A stretch of 54,812 nt of DNA from Brugia malayi (GCF_000002995.4 NW_025062305.1:1-54812); one strand, 5' to 3'. Counted from the stretch's first letter, positions 24,015 to 36,427 are shown. A program made the numbers and translations. The notes: generated from the letters alone by a model not told the origin.

Positions 24015-25100
24015 ATGTCTGCAATTATAGTACTAAACGCACGACCGGAAAAAGAAAAATTAGAAGCTCTTCTCAAAGAAATCCAAGAAATGGATCTGAC
24101 GGCTTCGGAGCAATTGTTGACCAGAGAAGAAATCCGTCAACAGCACGAGGCTCGAAAAGGAATTATTGAAAAAAAAAAAAAAAAAGTAATGCATATTGGC
24201 ACACTTGAGACAATTAATGCTAACTGGGTCCAATGCATACAACAGGTTCCAGCAACGAAGAGAAAGGAAGAGGAAGACAAATACCAAAATGGTCGAAGAT
24301 AAAAGAGGTATTTTAGACTTAATAAGTGAAGGTAAAGAAGTCATCATAACCTTAAGTATGTATATGAATGATTCAGAGTTAGTAATCCAGCGTCTTAAAG
24401 AAGGCGAAATAAAGGAGCAGCCAAATAATCCCTTACCCAACTGTTAACTTACCTCAATTACCGCTGCCTACCTTCAGTAGTAATTCTAAGATGTGGAGAG
24501 GATACTGGAGCAGCTTTGAAGCTGCAGTCCCTTTACAAAAAATACCAGACATCTAAAAATTTAGATTATTTAATTGTACGTCTAAAGGGAGATGCCTTAT
24601 TGGCTGTTAGAGGTTATGATATAATCCCAGAAAATTACAAAAAGTCTTTATTAAAAAATTTGGGCAATCATAGATCATTAAAAAATCGCTCTACAATGAG
24701 TTATATTCCGTCAAGAAGAATGATCGAGAATGGAAGATAACAGCCGAAGCTACTGAAAAAATACTTCGATAACTTGAAGCAATGGGTGAAAATCACGAAC
24801 AATCCAGTATTGAAATTATCATTGAAAATAAACTGCCTCTCTGGATTCTGGACAGAGTGTATCAACAAAAGGAACAAAAAATATGATCAGTAGCTAAGTT
24901 AAGACAATTCTTAGCAAAACTGATCCAAAGAAACGGAGAAGTTACAAGAAACCAATTCTTGACATCATAAAAGAGCAAAGGAAATCTAAAAGTAAAATTG
25001 GTCCACGAACTATTTATCGATATTTTACAGAATAAACTTCGGCTCTAACTGTAATACCGCAAACAATAGAAGAAAGTTAGCAAAACTCAAAGACTATATG
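24015..25100 (+). pseudogene. gag: BEL-2 gag
   Basis: It starts MSAIIVLNARPEKEKLEALL, then breaks in a long A run near 24171-24186. The DUF1759 region follows in pieces: LPQLPLPTFSSNSKMWRGYW near 24451 with a stop soon after, then LDYLIVRLKGDALLAVRGYD in another frame near 24555, and a C-terminal helix with IEIIIENKLPLWILDRVYQ near 24810. Stops (for example TAA near 24554 and TGA near 24885) and frame changes occur about every 100-200 bases, so no functional Gag can be made. Confidence 0.85.
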
Positions 25101-25109
25101 CTTTTTGCA

Positions 25110-25800
25110 ATAGATATGATGAATGTCAAACTTATCCTAATCTAGAACGAAGAATACAACGACTGAAAGAAAACAACTCCTGTCTAAATTGTCTTCAACT
25201 AGGACATACGACAATCAATTGCAAAACAAGAAAACATGTATGTTTTTATTGCAAAGGTCACCATAATACTACATTATGCTGCACTAAGCATAACGATCAA
25301 GCACACTCAGTAGAGCCAATCGAAGAAGATCGAAAGACGACAAAGGAATTAATTCAATAATAAAGCATTCGAAAGGAAATGACAGAGAAGTCTTGCTTTT
25401 TAGCAAATAAGTTGAAGCAATTAATTTAGATATGCCAGAGGTTTCAAATAAAATTGTAGTTTTATTTGATAGCGGTGCTCAAGCAACGTCTATATCGAAA
25501 AAACTAGCAAAAAGATTACATTTAGAAGATATTAATTATGAACAAGTGACATTCGCGGGATTCGGCAAGAGGAATCCTCAAACATCGTTTTTTGCGAATT
25601 GAAAAAACGATAGAAAAAGATATTATTATGCCACAATAGTCGACTATACAACGAACAAAATAAGGGTTATATCTGTAGACCAAGACAATACATCAGATAT
25701 TTCGACTCAGTTTCCATTAATAGAGGAAATTAGCAGTTGGAAATAATCTGACTTAATTATTGGAGTTGACTATTTCTTCAAATTTATCTCTTTAGAGTAA
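25110..25800 (+). pseudogene. BEL-2 zinc knuckles and protease
   Basis: A zinc knuckle NCLQLGHTTINC near 25189 is followed by a better one, CFYCKGHHNTTLC, near 25241 (C-x2-C-x3-H-x4-C). The retropepsin site VVLFDSGAQATSISKKLAKR near 25459 keeps the DSG triad, unlike BEL-1. Stop codons interrupt before and after (near 25360 and 25601). The end of the region matches the YFFKFISL words before the reverse transcriptase of BEL-1. Confidence 0.8.
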
Positions 25801-25839
25801 ACCCAAACTATAATTTAGGATTTTCTTTAAACAATACAA

Positions 25840-27020
25840 TAGTCAGCCCTATGATTGCTGGAAGTGGATACATAAACATGCACAATAATCGTCAGCGTGA
25901 TAATCACCTCAAGAAGATAGTAACACAGAGCACATGCTATTCCGTTCAGAATAAAGATCATACCAACATTATACTTATTAATATTGACATTCCAGAGATT
26001 GGTCGATTCTGGAAGTTGGAATTTATAGGAATACAAGAACAACCTAATATACAGGATGATGAGCAAGTTTTAGAAAAGTTCAAAGAAAATATAACAAAAA
26101 ACAATGGTAGATACCAAGTTGCCTGGCCATGGAAAGAATCCAGAGTCAAATTAAACAACAGTTTCGGATAGTGTTTTAGTCGTCTAAGATTTTGAAGTAA
26201 ACGACTTCAGAATGATGAATGTTTATTTCTGAAATATAACGAAACGATTCGTGATCAGTTACAATCTGACATTATCGAGAAGGTATGCCCAGAGATGGGC
26301 CAGGTTGGTATTATTCATTATCTACCTCATCATGAAGTTATAACTCCAAACAAGGCTACGACCAAAATTAGAATCGTGTATGATGCATTCTTACACCAAA
26401 AAGGAGAAAAAAGTCTTAATGATGTATTATACTGAGGACCCATAACTGTTCCTGATTTAATAGGAGTACTGCTTCGTATCCGTAAATAATAATAGCGTAA
26501 TAATAGCATATATTGAAAAAGCCTTTTTGCAGTTGGAGTTACTATCAACAGAAAGAAACTGTACACGATTCTTTTGGTTAAAGGATATAATAGGATAAGT
26601 AACAGAAGATTATATTGAGCATTATTGATTTAAACAAGTCCCATTTGGAGTAATATCTTTACCATTTTTATTATCGGCTATACTTAACTATCGTTTGGAG
26701 AATTACGACAATGAACTCGCTAACGAAATTAAGAAAAATCTTTATGTCGACAACATTATAGTATTAACCACGTGTATCGATGAAGCTCTACACAAATATC
26801 AAGAAATGAAAAACATCTTTAACGATGCCTCAATGAATGTTAGAGAATTCTTATCAAACAACAAAGAATTCAATTCTAAGATTCCCGAACAAGATCGAAC
26901 AGAGACAAATAAGTTTAAAAAGATTCTTGGTATCAATTGGAACTCAGATGAAGACATAATTCAAATAACCCTAAAACCTTGGAAGGATCAATTACCAACA
27001 AAAAGAACAATATTATAGTT
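25840..27020 (+). pseudogene. pol: BEL-2 reverse transcriptase
   Basis: The leader SPMIAGSGYI near 25846 matches BEL-1. The frame to 26171 contains FWKLEFIGIQEQPNIQDDE and VAWPWKESRVKLNN, then TAG. The polymerase follows with scattered stops: TKIRIVYDAFLHQKGEKSLN near 26361, IAYIEKAFLQLEL near 26505 (Y in place of the motif A aspartate), FGVISLPFLLSAILNYRLE, and LYVDNIIVLTT near 26740. It carries the same YVDN form of motif C as BEL-1. Clearly inactive. Confidence 0.85.
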
Positions 27021-27540
27021 CCTAGTTTCTCAATATGATTTCTTAGGATTCCTAGCTCCATGTACAATGCTGATAAAATTATTTCTTCAAAATCTCTGAA
27101 AATAGAAAATAAGCTGGGACCAGTTAATAAGTAAGGAGGATAAGCCAATATACGTAAAAGATATACAACGTGTCGTAATAGACATATCACTATCCACAGG
27201 AATTCATGTTTTCGCAGATGCTTCTTCAGCTGCATATGCATTAGAGTCCCTATTGAAGAAGAAATTGTAGTAGTAAACGAATCAAATGCTCCTTGTGGTA
27301 CCTAGAAATTAGTAAAAATAAAGAAACTCAATATGAAAAGGATAAAGATAAGATAGAAAGTGCTCTAATAGGGTTACCACGAGGAAGATTAATGAATCGA
27401 CCTATTAATATGTTATGTCCGTTGGAAATTCAAACAAAAAGAAGATGCGAAGGACAAATCAACAATAAAGATACAATAAATGGAATTGATAAATGAGAGA
27501 AACCCATAGCTCAACGAACTAGAAGTGTTAAAAAACAACC
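26940..27540 (+). pseudogene. pol: BEL-2 RNase H start fused by deletion to integrase end
   Basis: IQITLKPWKDQLPTKRTIL near 26960 and SQYDFLGFLAPCTMLIKLF near 27028 match the BEL-1 connection domain; the RNase H start appears as IHVFADASSAAYALE near 27201. Directly afterwards (about 27330-27430) the sequence is ESALIGLPRGRLMNRPINML followed by CPLEI, which is the typical C-terminal end of a Pao/BEL integrase. Some 1.5-2 kb of RNase H and integrase are therefore missing between them. Confidence 0.75.
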
Positions 27541-27610
27541 TTCAATAAAAAACGAAGAATGACTCAAATCCTCCCATTCGAAATCTCGAAATTAGATTCT
27601 CTATCGAGAG

Positions 27611-28236
27611 TGTCGCGGATTTTAATATTGCGAAATTCTAAAATATGATATGAGACTTGTGAATATGTATAAGAAATATGTTCTATGAAATTCTTTGCAG
27701 TAATGCTTATCTTTGGACTCTTTGTTTGCAATCTTATATTTAATCTGTAAATCGTCCTTATATTGTTTACATAGTATCAGCTCCTCATTTAGTTGACTTC
27801 ATTGTTGATCACTACTAATTGTAAATTATCCTGAATCTACTAGGTTTACAACTTCTGCTTAAGTAAATGTCCTTTGCGGTTTGTCAACTAGTAATTAGAT
27901 TTGCTTGTAAATCAGATCAACAGCTTTTTGTTAGACCGGTACTCTTTCAGCAGACTAACTTCTTATTGTAAATCATATGCTTTGTTTATTGCTTGCTATA
28001 TAAGGAGGTCACCCTTGTTTAAAAGGGGCATTGTGTGTTTTTTACCAAAAAGAGAGTTCAATTTCAATTGTTCTCCATCAAGTTATTGTACTATTTCTTG
28101 TGTTAATAAAGGAATCATTATATTCGTCTGTTACCTCACAAATTTACACAAATCTACATTCAACTTTTTCCCTACAAATTTTCCTGCGATCAGCAATCCC
28201 TCCCAAATAAATTAAATTATCATATCATCCACGACA
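27611..28236 (+). mobile_element. 3' LTR of BEL-2
   Basis: The LTR runs from TGTCGCGGATTTTAATATTG to CATCCACGACA, 626 bp, again with TGTCG/CGACA ends. It has a TATA box TATATAAGG at 27997-28005 and AATAAA at 28105-28110. The U5-like part resembles the BEL-1 LTR (TTCAATTGTTCTCCATCAAG), while U3 is unrelated. It ends right at the 3' side of the minus-strand lectin-like gene, and minus-strand translation of that gene runs 16 bases into the LTR before a stop. Confidence 0.85.
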
Positions 28237-29835
28237 AATTTTTGTTTCCACACAACTGGTCATTAGATGTGATTTTGTAACTTGCTTTTAGTTTTATTGA
28301 ATTTGAAATTGGAAATTTAACATTTAAAAACTCATAACGCTTAAAAGTTGCATTATATTTTTTTCTTGAAACTTTAATTAATTTGAAGCTATCAAAATTT
28401 GGTGCATTCAGAAAAAGAAAAGTATAATAGATAGAAGTAACAGGACGATTCATATTAACACATTTTGGTATAAGTTCACCAGTTGTTAGCTTTGATAACA
28501 CAAACTGCCATACATTTCTCTGAATCGTCAATTGAAAATAATTCCCATTTTTCTTCAATAAATAAATCTTTTCAAAATAAATACATTTTAAGCTAAAAAG
28601 AGAAAAACTTTTCAGTACTCTCACATCGTTCTTTTATCAATTTTTCAACGTTTCACAAAGAAAATGAACCAACCATTCTTAACACAAACGAAATATCTCT
28701 CCTTGTTTGTATATTTCTTGTATGCTTCTGTACTAAGTAAGATTTTCTGTAATTATAGATAATTGTTTGTTTTTCAAACTTCTGTAATTATTTGTTTGCA
28801 GAGCAAGATGCTTAATTTCAGACTATAATTTCAAGCTCTGCTTGCAATACAAAATATTTTTTAAAATACTGCTTCCTAAAAAAAGCTGTGCTCGAAAAAA
28901 GATTAGTAAAATGTTCATTTCAAGCTATAATATCAGTTCTATTTTCTCAACTTTGACTACAAGTTGATTTTTAAAATCCAAAAGTATATGATGAAGAGAA
29001 CCATGTCATAACAATGATTTCCACAGTTGGAGAGTGAATCAAAATTAATTGGTCTACCATTTATTAACCATTTTCTTCCATCTATTCGTTTCACTCCAAT
29101 CCAATAACTTTTTAACGTCATGCCACGTTGAATATCTAAAAAATATGACAGTTTATTAATAATGACATTATCATTTAATAATAACTTTTTTATAAGTGCA
29201 ACGCACGGTGTATTAGTAGTATAATATATTTTAACAGTTTACTCTTAAGTGGGAAGGTCATAGAATAGATCAATACTCTCGATGAATTGAGAGGTTTGAG
29301 GCACAGCTGATATCTGATATCTGAGATGACATTATCTGACAATGTCTATCACAATAGAAACACATTCTTTAGTTTAAACAAACAGTTTATATTAATTTTT
29401 ATTGTGAAGACTAGCTTATCATGCAAATTATTGCTGTGTAACATATTTTTTTATCAGTGTAACAAGCAAACAGTGGCATTGCTAATTTCCATTGAATGAT
29501 AGATCTCAAAACGAGGAAAAATAACGCTTGAAATTCAAGCAAGTAAAAAAAAACTTATTCCATAACCTTATTCCTTCCTATCAGCAAAAGCTTACAAAAG
29601 TGTTGAAACGAAAAAGGCAAGAATTTACAATATGCCCCACAGTAAGGAGAAATTTTAACGTAGTACTTAGTCATTAAAGTTATATAAGTGGCGATATTTG
29701 GTAAAGATTAACCTAATTTCTCTGCCCAAAACTAAAGATTTAAAAATCAAAAATGAAAACAAAAAATGTAGACCATTTGATATATAATTATTTGAAAATG
29801 TGACAATAATAATTTTATGAACACTTAGTGATCGT

Positions 29836-29867
<32 letters not shown>

Positions 29868-31715
29868 CAAGTTATAAACACACCGTAGCTTTTGACAACA
29901 TTGTTTCGCTGATAGTATGAATTATTCACGACAAAATTTTCGATTGGTAGTGGCGTCCATAATTTGCCATTTCTGCACATTGTTGATAATTCACTTGCAT
30001 TAACATTGCGTAAGGCTAGAATAAAGGAAGAAAAATATAAATTGGGAAAATTTATTTCAATTTGAAACGATTGCATTTTTATACTTTTTTAAAATTACGA
30101 TTTAACATTTTCAAGAAAAAAAAATTTTTTGCAGACTTTTTTTTAACTCCACGAATTAATCGTCGTGGACGAATAAACATTAGTGCCGTTTTTCTTAAAA
30201 CTTCAACATTTTTCAAATTTGATCTCAAGCTTTAATTTTAGATTTTTAATTTAAATGAAGAATTACTGACTGGATTTTATAATACAGAATGCTTTATCGT
30301 ATGAAAGATTGACGTAATTTTCAAGAGGTTGAAAATCGTTTTGAGGACAACCTAAAAACACCTATGCAGAAACCAAAGTATGTTAATGTTTTTTTTTTTT
30401 TTGCTTAAATTTCTTCTGTTGATAATTTTGTTCACATTTAGTTCACATCTTGAATGGCATACTTATACAGAAAAATTTTAATGCACAAATTCAAATGTTT
30501 TTAACCATTCTGTTTTTTTTATCTTAAGATTAAATTTGGTATGGTTAAAGAGATCATCCATTAAGATCAAATTTTGTTTTCTTTGCAACTAAATCTTCAC
30601 AAGCAGTTAAAGCAGTTGTTAAATCTGAAATCATAATTTATTTCTGATAATTTACTCATTTTTTTTACCAGTTACATTTCGTTACAAGTCAAGTTTTATA
30701 GCTTATTTATTAAGAGAAAGGAAGTGAATAGAGAAAGTAACTGATTTATTTTACCAAAATGAAACGATACTATTTGAAATAGCAAACTAAATTTTGTGAC
30801 CCTTCAATGTTATCTTCCTAAGGAACTTACAAGCACGCTCCCATGTATCTTTATATTGTACATTAGCAGGACAATGTGTTGACAGAGTCTCTTTTTCGAT
30901 GATACTTTGAACTGCTTTTATAATCCTTAAATTATAATATCGAATATATGTTTTTATGCCGCATCGTTGACCATCTTGTTTTTCAAATTCCGTCCACTGA
31001 GACCATTGATAATTGTTGATTAAAACTAAAAATCGTGCTAAGAATTAGACTATATGAGAAATATTTTTTAAGACCCTAACAGAAATGGTATTGAAAATCA
31101 TCCGAAATCGATTCATTATTTCAATTTGACGTCGAGCAAGACTCTTTACTCATTACAGCTCAGTGTTTAAGAAGTTCGGATAAGTCACTCTTGCAGTTTG
31201 AATAAGTTTCGACTTTTGACACTTCTGAATATGGTACCCATCGGACTACTAGGCCAACACGATCCTTGAGCAATTTATTGATATTATTCGTTGCTGATGT
31301 TATCGCATGCTACAAAAGTACTCTAAATGCATTCAGAAAGCCTCAAGACTAATCTAAACTCGATAACTGGAGAGGAATTAGTTTACAATCAAACTTAATT
31401 TCTCAAGATATAAAACGTATTAGTATCTAGGGTTAAATTTAAGTCTATAAAAATTTCTTCTGAAGTGCATTACATTGTAACTTATTGCTTTCAGCTTGAA
31501 AAAACTAAAAGTTGGAGGAAATAGTCCAACAATGTTGAGCAAATGAATGGTGTTTAGTGCTATGCATAGTGATGCCACTGTTCCTTTTAAAATGATAAAC
31601 CAGTAATTAGATTCTCGTAAAATATATGGTTTACGGAAGTGATGTATATCCATATTCAGTTTCTTATCTTCCGGTTCTGAAAATAGGCACGGATAACTCA
31701 ATGTTGTCAAAGCAT
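28237..31715 (-). CDS. C-type lectin-like domain protein, minus-strand multi-exon gene (partial)
   Basis: Five exons read in phase on the minus strand: 31635-31715, 30831-31025, 29884-30015, 29002-29135 and one starting at 28519. Lengths and splice phases (81, 195, 132, 134 nt) agree throughout, with good donors such as T|GTAAGT at 30830. The product contains YQWSQWTEFEKQDGQRCG (thrombospondin-1-like W-S-x-W-T), YKDTWERASLRNVNASELS, a typical C-type lectin core YWIGVKRIDGRKWLINGRPI, then LSNCGNHCYDM and VWQFVLSKLTTGELIPKC. Such proteins in nematodes are usually secreted and act in immunity or at the cuticle. The QPD/EPN calcium motif is absent, so sugar binding is doubtful. The 3' end meets the BEL-2 LTR and may be truncated. 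Further upstream exons are listed separately. The assignment to the lectin fold is inference from the core motif. Confidence 0.6.
29837..29862. repeat. (TA)n microsatellite
   Basis: About 12 TA dinucleotides lie in the intron region of the minus-strand lectin-like gene. Confidence 0.9.
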
Positions 31716-32831
31716 CTGGATGTTAGATTAAAGTTTAGCTTTCCTAACACGCAGCTATGTTAATGGAAAACAATCAAGTATATCAGATGAATTATAGCTT
31801 GGAAGCCATTAGAAAGAGTGAGCCTAATGATGTTGAATCTATTAAAGAGGCAAACATTTCATTCATCAGATTTTAAAACTAACTTTTTGTTAGAATTCTG
31901 GATGATATTTGCGCTGTTGTTTTACTCTAAATACAAAATAGTACATTACTAATAAAACTGAAAATATGCTTGAAATCTAGAATAAATTTGAAAAAGTGTT
32001 TGCTTTCTAGGTGTTTAATTAACTAAACCAAGAAGACGCCATATTTGAGCAAACTAATGTACCATATGATAGTTCACTGCAGCGGAATTTTATTCATTAT
32101 TCAAATTTGAATTCAGTACAACTGACTTACTTGTTCTTATTGGTTCTTTTTCATATGGCGCAGTTTCTATTTACTTACTCTAGTATTTTTTAGAAATTAA
32201 TTTACTAAACTTTTAGTTATTTAGTCCTCATACTCTTTCTTTCTGAAAACAGTATATCTACTTAATGACTTCATAGTTAGCATTATACGCGATTTCATGA
32301 AGAAGTGCACAATTATACATTGTTCATCTTTGTCATCGATTCAGCATATCTAGTGTCTAACGTTGTCCCAACTGCACCTATCGTTACGTCTACGAAAGAA
32401 ACATATTACTTCCAGAAAAGTAACCATAAAGAAAATTTTCGAACTACTAATTACATTCTCAGACAGACATCAAAGTGATTATTACTCATGAATGAATACA
32501 GATTTATTCATTATTAAATTTGTTCCTGAGCAGTAATGATATTGATGTCTGTCTCAAATGGGATGCTTTTTTCAGAAAAAATTATTTCCGGTATGATGTC
32601 CCAGACATCTGTGCTAATAGATCTTGCAGTCGTTGCAGTTGAGTAGCGTAAACAAAAAAAGGATAAGTGAATGCCTGCATGTGATTATTGTTCGACTGAT
32701 GTTTTCTAAAATGATTCGAAATTTTTACTTGAAAACTTTGATAATATCAATTGATGAGTGAGGGAAGTTTTTTGTCTAAAATTAAAAAAATCATTAGAAG
32801 CATAAACTTTCTCCGGGACTCTTCTACATAC

Positions 32832-33259
32832 GGTAGCAAGATTTTGTTCTTGACTTCGCGAGTCCTCAGCAGTTGTAAGTCGTTCTGAAATCTCATTTAA
32901 AGGAACAAACCATTCTCAATAATCGAATGAAGGTCTTTCAACCTTATTCAGATCTTCAGATTTGTGGACTTTTTTGAACATTTTGTAATGAATCGAGCGA
33001 TAGCGACAAAGTTATTTTTTCTAAGCAATCAAACTCCATTATGTCCAAAGATTTTTCATATATTCAATTTTTTTTGAACTTTGTTATCAAAATTCCGATT
33101 TATTTGAAATTCCGACTGTGATATTTTAAAAGCCATAGCCTGAAATTGTTTTATGCTTTTCTGAAAATGCAAAAGCATACGTTTTGCTTTTGCATAGTGA
33201 TTCTTCGAAATAGCCGTTTCACAAAATTTTGCTGCAGTTTCCCATGGCAACAAAGTTTG
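32832..33259 (-). CDS. Two candidate upstream exons of the lectin-like gene
   Basis: Minus-strand exons 33181-33259 and 32832-32884 have good acceptors (GTTTTAG, GATTTCAG), the second has a perfect donor (GTATGT), and they join in phase. The first reads LLPWETAAKFCETAISKNHY and the second RLTTAEDSRSQEQNLAT. W-x-x-A-x-x-F-C and A-E-x-x-x-S-x-x-x-N-L-A-T resemble the start of C-type lectin domains. Their link to the 31635 exon is not shown by a continuous chain, so they could also be a separate gene. Confidence 0.35.
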
Positions 33260-35130
33260 CTAAAACAATATTTAAAGTTATTTCAGAAAAGATAGGTGAG
33301 TGATGAAAATATTAATATTTGTTATTTGCACAAATTTCCGAACTATATGTATATTAGAAATATCATAGATATTGCTAATGTTCTCAGATCTCGATAGTTC
33401 ATTAGCCATCAAAAGAATCTAATTTATAACTTCTGTCATGTTTTTGATTTCAGCATGTCTTTTCGAGAGATAGTCAATTTAATATCACTAATCAGATATA
33501 GTTGTTCATTTTTAATTATTACCTCTCTCTACATTTTCTCAGTGGTTACTATTACTGTAAGAAAAATTTGCAAAGTTCCATGTAACCGGATTACAACACC
33601 TACCGACATCTTGCTCCTTCCACCGAGGAATGGTTTCCTTACTGAGTAGAATTTGAGATAAAAATGAATTTAAATCCAAAAACAATTGCAAATTTACTTA
33701 ACTGATAAAATTGTAAATTTACATATATGAGAACACAATATAACAAAAATTGTTATACATGGGATATGTTAAAGCGCTCTATCAGTTCCTTAAATGAGTG
33801 CTATGTTTTGAAGATTGTTATTAAATTAAAGAGAAACTAATTTCCAATCTAATGTTTTTTTAATAATCATATCATTAAGATATCTGAAGTCTTCGGCAAA
33901 ACGACAAGAGTGTATAATGATACTATTATACTGGTTCAACAAAGAGTGAATAATTTGAAGAGTTAATTCATTTTTAACTTATGGGTTCCTCTTTAAAATA
34001 GAAAAAAAAAAAAAAAACTAAGTACTAGAAAGTACCGAACCCATCAAAATCAATTGAAATTTGCTAAATTTTATTTAGCAAAAAAAAAGAAAAAGAAAAA
34101 CCGATGCAAAATAAATTAAACAACGTATAAAAGATTACAATGAGGCAATCCATTACTTATTCAGTAGCAGTAATAAATAAATAATAATCTATGAATCACT
34201 TGAGAAAGGTTTTCATTTCAAAAGGATTCCAGTATTTCAATTATTGCTCAATTACTTTTGCTTTGTTATACAGTTTGATTTGTTACTAAACTTGAAACAT
34301 AAACATAATAAAATGATAAACAACATTTCGACAAAGTGATCATATTTTGAATGTTTCCCTTCATTAGAAGTTGAATTGTGCTGTTATTGATTTACAAATT
34401 TGAGAGAAAAAGTTTGAAATCTGATTTTTTAATACATATCGCAATCCATTTATGAGAGACAAGACCGTCATGGATAATGTATTGTGGAAGTATCAGTAGT
34501 GCTGTTTACATTCTCTCATCAGGTAACCAACAAACAGTTGTAGAATTCATGTTATTAGAAATATACACTTAGCAGTTCTATTTTTGATATCATTATTGGA
34601 ATTTCTCAGTGATGCAAGAGTAGTTTGAATAATAAAAACAGTAATAGTCAGCGAAAAGGCGAATTTCACAGAAAATAATATAATCAGATTTTAAAGAATG
34701 TCGAAAAATTCATTTGAATAAGCTCAATGTTGTTGAGCTTATTACTTTGATAATACTATAAACAAGTAATTAGACATCGCGAATTCTTCGATGGAGTGAA
34801 ATTTGAAATATTATTTTAAAATTCATTTCTGTAATCTGCATGAAATATTAAATAATACATTTTCTAAAGCTGGCTTAAATGTACTGACCCTGCTAAATGC
34901 AATTGGAAATGTTGTAATTCAAAAACAATACTTCACAAATTTCCGCAGGTTGTGTAGAATGAAAAGATCACATAACCACTTTTGGTAATGCAAATGACGA
35001 AGTGATATTAATGATATTCTTACGCTCATGTTCCGGATGGTTTTCGATGATTATTTTTAAATAAAATAGGTCACAAATGCCGTACAAAAGTCGGTGAAAA
35101 TGTAAAAATGAGTGCTGGGCGACGTTAAAC
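33260..35130. other. Probable intron or spacer DNA of the minus-strand gene
   Basis: Two weak exon candidates lie here on the minus strand: 33598-33633 (between TTCTACTCAG and GTAGGT) and a segment near 34820-34889 reading STFKPALENVLFNISC, which resembles the end of a VWA domain. Neither joins its neighbours in phase. An 11-bp palindrome is at 34717-34743. Confidence 0.3.
34717..34743. repeat. Short palindrome, 11-bp arms
   Basis: AATAAGCTCAA and its exact complement are separated by five bases. Function unknown. Confidence 0.8.
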
Positions 35131-35337
35131 AGCTGCAAGGTCATTCTGCACGGGACATTGTCGCGACATTATGACTGTGATTTGAGCAAGCACTGATGAA
35201 ATTGAGTAAACTAATTCTTCATCGAAGTAACGCTTCAAAAAAGCATTATTTTCACGGTATATATTTAATCGAAAGTTTGTCTCATGGAAAGATTTTTCAG
35301 AGATCAGTATAACTGAAATTTGAGATCCTAAAGATTT
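35131..35337 (-). CDS. Candidate exon with von Willebrand A-like sequence
   Basis: After a TTAATTCAG acceptor the minus strand is open for 69 codons: GSQISVILISEKSFHETNFR then LNIYRENNAFLKRYFDEELV. The order of a hydrophobic strand, T-x-F-x-L-x-x-Y and a following helix matches the second strand-helix unit of VWA domains. The MIDAS-bearing first part (DxSxS) is not visible upstream, where an ATT microsatellite begins at 35.5 kb. A VWA plus C-type lectin architecture is known in nematode clec proteins, which is why it is placed with the downstream exons. Uncertain. Confidence 0.3.
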
Positions 35338-35499
35338 CTGAATTAAATCACGAAAGACGAACAAATGAATAGCATTATAGAATATAATAACAACGCATAT
35401 ACAATCGTACAAAAGATATTGTTAAATAGTATAATTCATTAGAATTCCATCATCTATAAACTTTTTATTCTGTCGATCTTCCATTCGCTGTATTTTTCC

Positions 35500-35501
35500 A
35501 T

Positions 35502-35536
<35 letters not shown>

Positions 35537-35770
35537 AATTATTATAATAATAAGATGAATTGCTATTATTAATTATCACTATTATTTAATATTATTATTC
35601 ATTTTTGTTACTATTATTATTATTACTACTATGATAATTGTTAATTATTACCATTAATAATTATTATTAGCATTAATTATTATTTATTATCATTACTATT
35701 AATTATTATTCCTAATTATTATTATTATTAATTATTACTATTATTTAGTATTATTGTTATTTCATTACTT
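35500..35770. repeat. Degenerate (ATT)n microsatellite
   Basis: A run of ATT/ATA trinucleotides, pure at the left (about 35500-35525) and increasingly interrupted towards the right. Confidence 0.9.
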
Positions 35771-36427
35771 TACTATTATTATTGTTGTTACTATTAACTA
35801 CTGTCGCTATCATTAACGTTATTATTGTTTATTGCGAATAACACTATTATTAGTTTGATGGAACCGTTGCATACCTTTTCGGTTTCCCATCCATTTTAAT
35901 ATTATGCGCAACTATTCCCACTCTTCTATAGATTGTTCTGATTGCTATCGAGAATTATTTTCTAGACGCACTTCACGCAATACATCTATAAACCGTAATG
36001 TTTCAAAAATATATATTCAAAATTCATATTATATTTATATATATTTAAAAACTGCAGTATTGTGAATGAACAGATAGTGAAGAATTTCAGTTTCAGTCAG
36101 TCTTCTCGGTTCGTCTGTTTCTGAGTTATACTGGAACTTACTTCTGGCCTCCAACTGAACTGTGTAACGAATGATTTATTCGTGTTGACTGCTGTTACTT
36201 GTCCTACAAATGAAATGAGTTATGGATGATGCATTCACGCTCTGCAATGACTGTTGAGTTGAATGAATTGCTATGAGATAACCCATCCGTTAAGCAGAAC
36301 TGTTCCTCATCAAGTTCACATCATTCAATTGCGCATTTAAACGCGTGGATGGTCGATTCGGTTCCTCCATTAACCCTCTCTCGAAGTTCATTCCTCTCTC
36401 TAGCACCGATTTCGAATTGATACCAAC
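35771..36427. other. Unique interval, nothing recognised
   Basis: It is somewhat richer in G and C than its surroundings but has no coding frame, repeat or LTR end that I can name. Confidence 0.4.

Larger units (their letters stand above)
23982..28236 (+). mobile_element. BEL-2: decayed Pao/BEL element with 3' LTR only
   Basis: The internal region starts with AAATTTGTTAGTTTTGGTGC, which resembles the LTR-adjacent leader of the minus-strand copy at 51 kb and the 36.8-kb copy (a TTGGTGCC-type primer-binding site). The order is gag, zinc knuckles, protease, reverse transcriptase, part of RNase H and the very end of integrase, then the 3' LTR 27611-28236. Many stop codons and frameshifts break every gene. 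Most of RNase H and the integrase are deleted near 27250. It is older than BEL-1 judging by its damage. Confidence 0.88.

Noticed and set aside
24060..24440. 126-codon minus-strand frame
   Set aside because: It is antisense to BEL-2 gag, rich in phenylalanine from the A run; a shadow.
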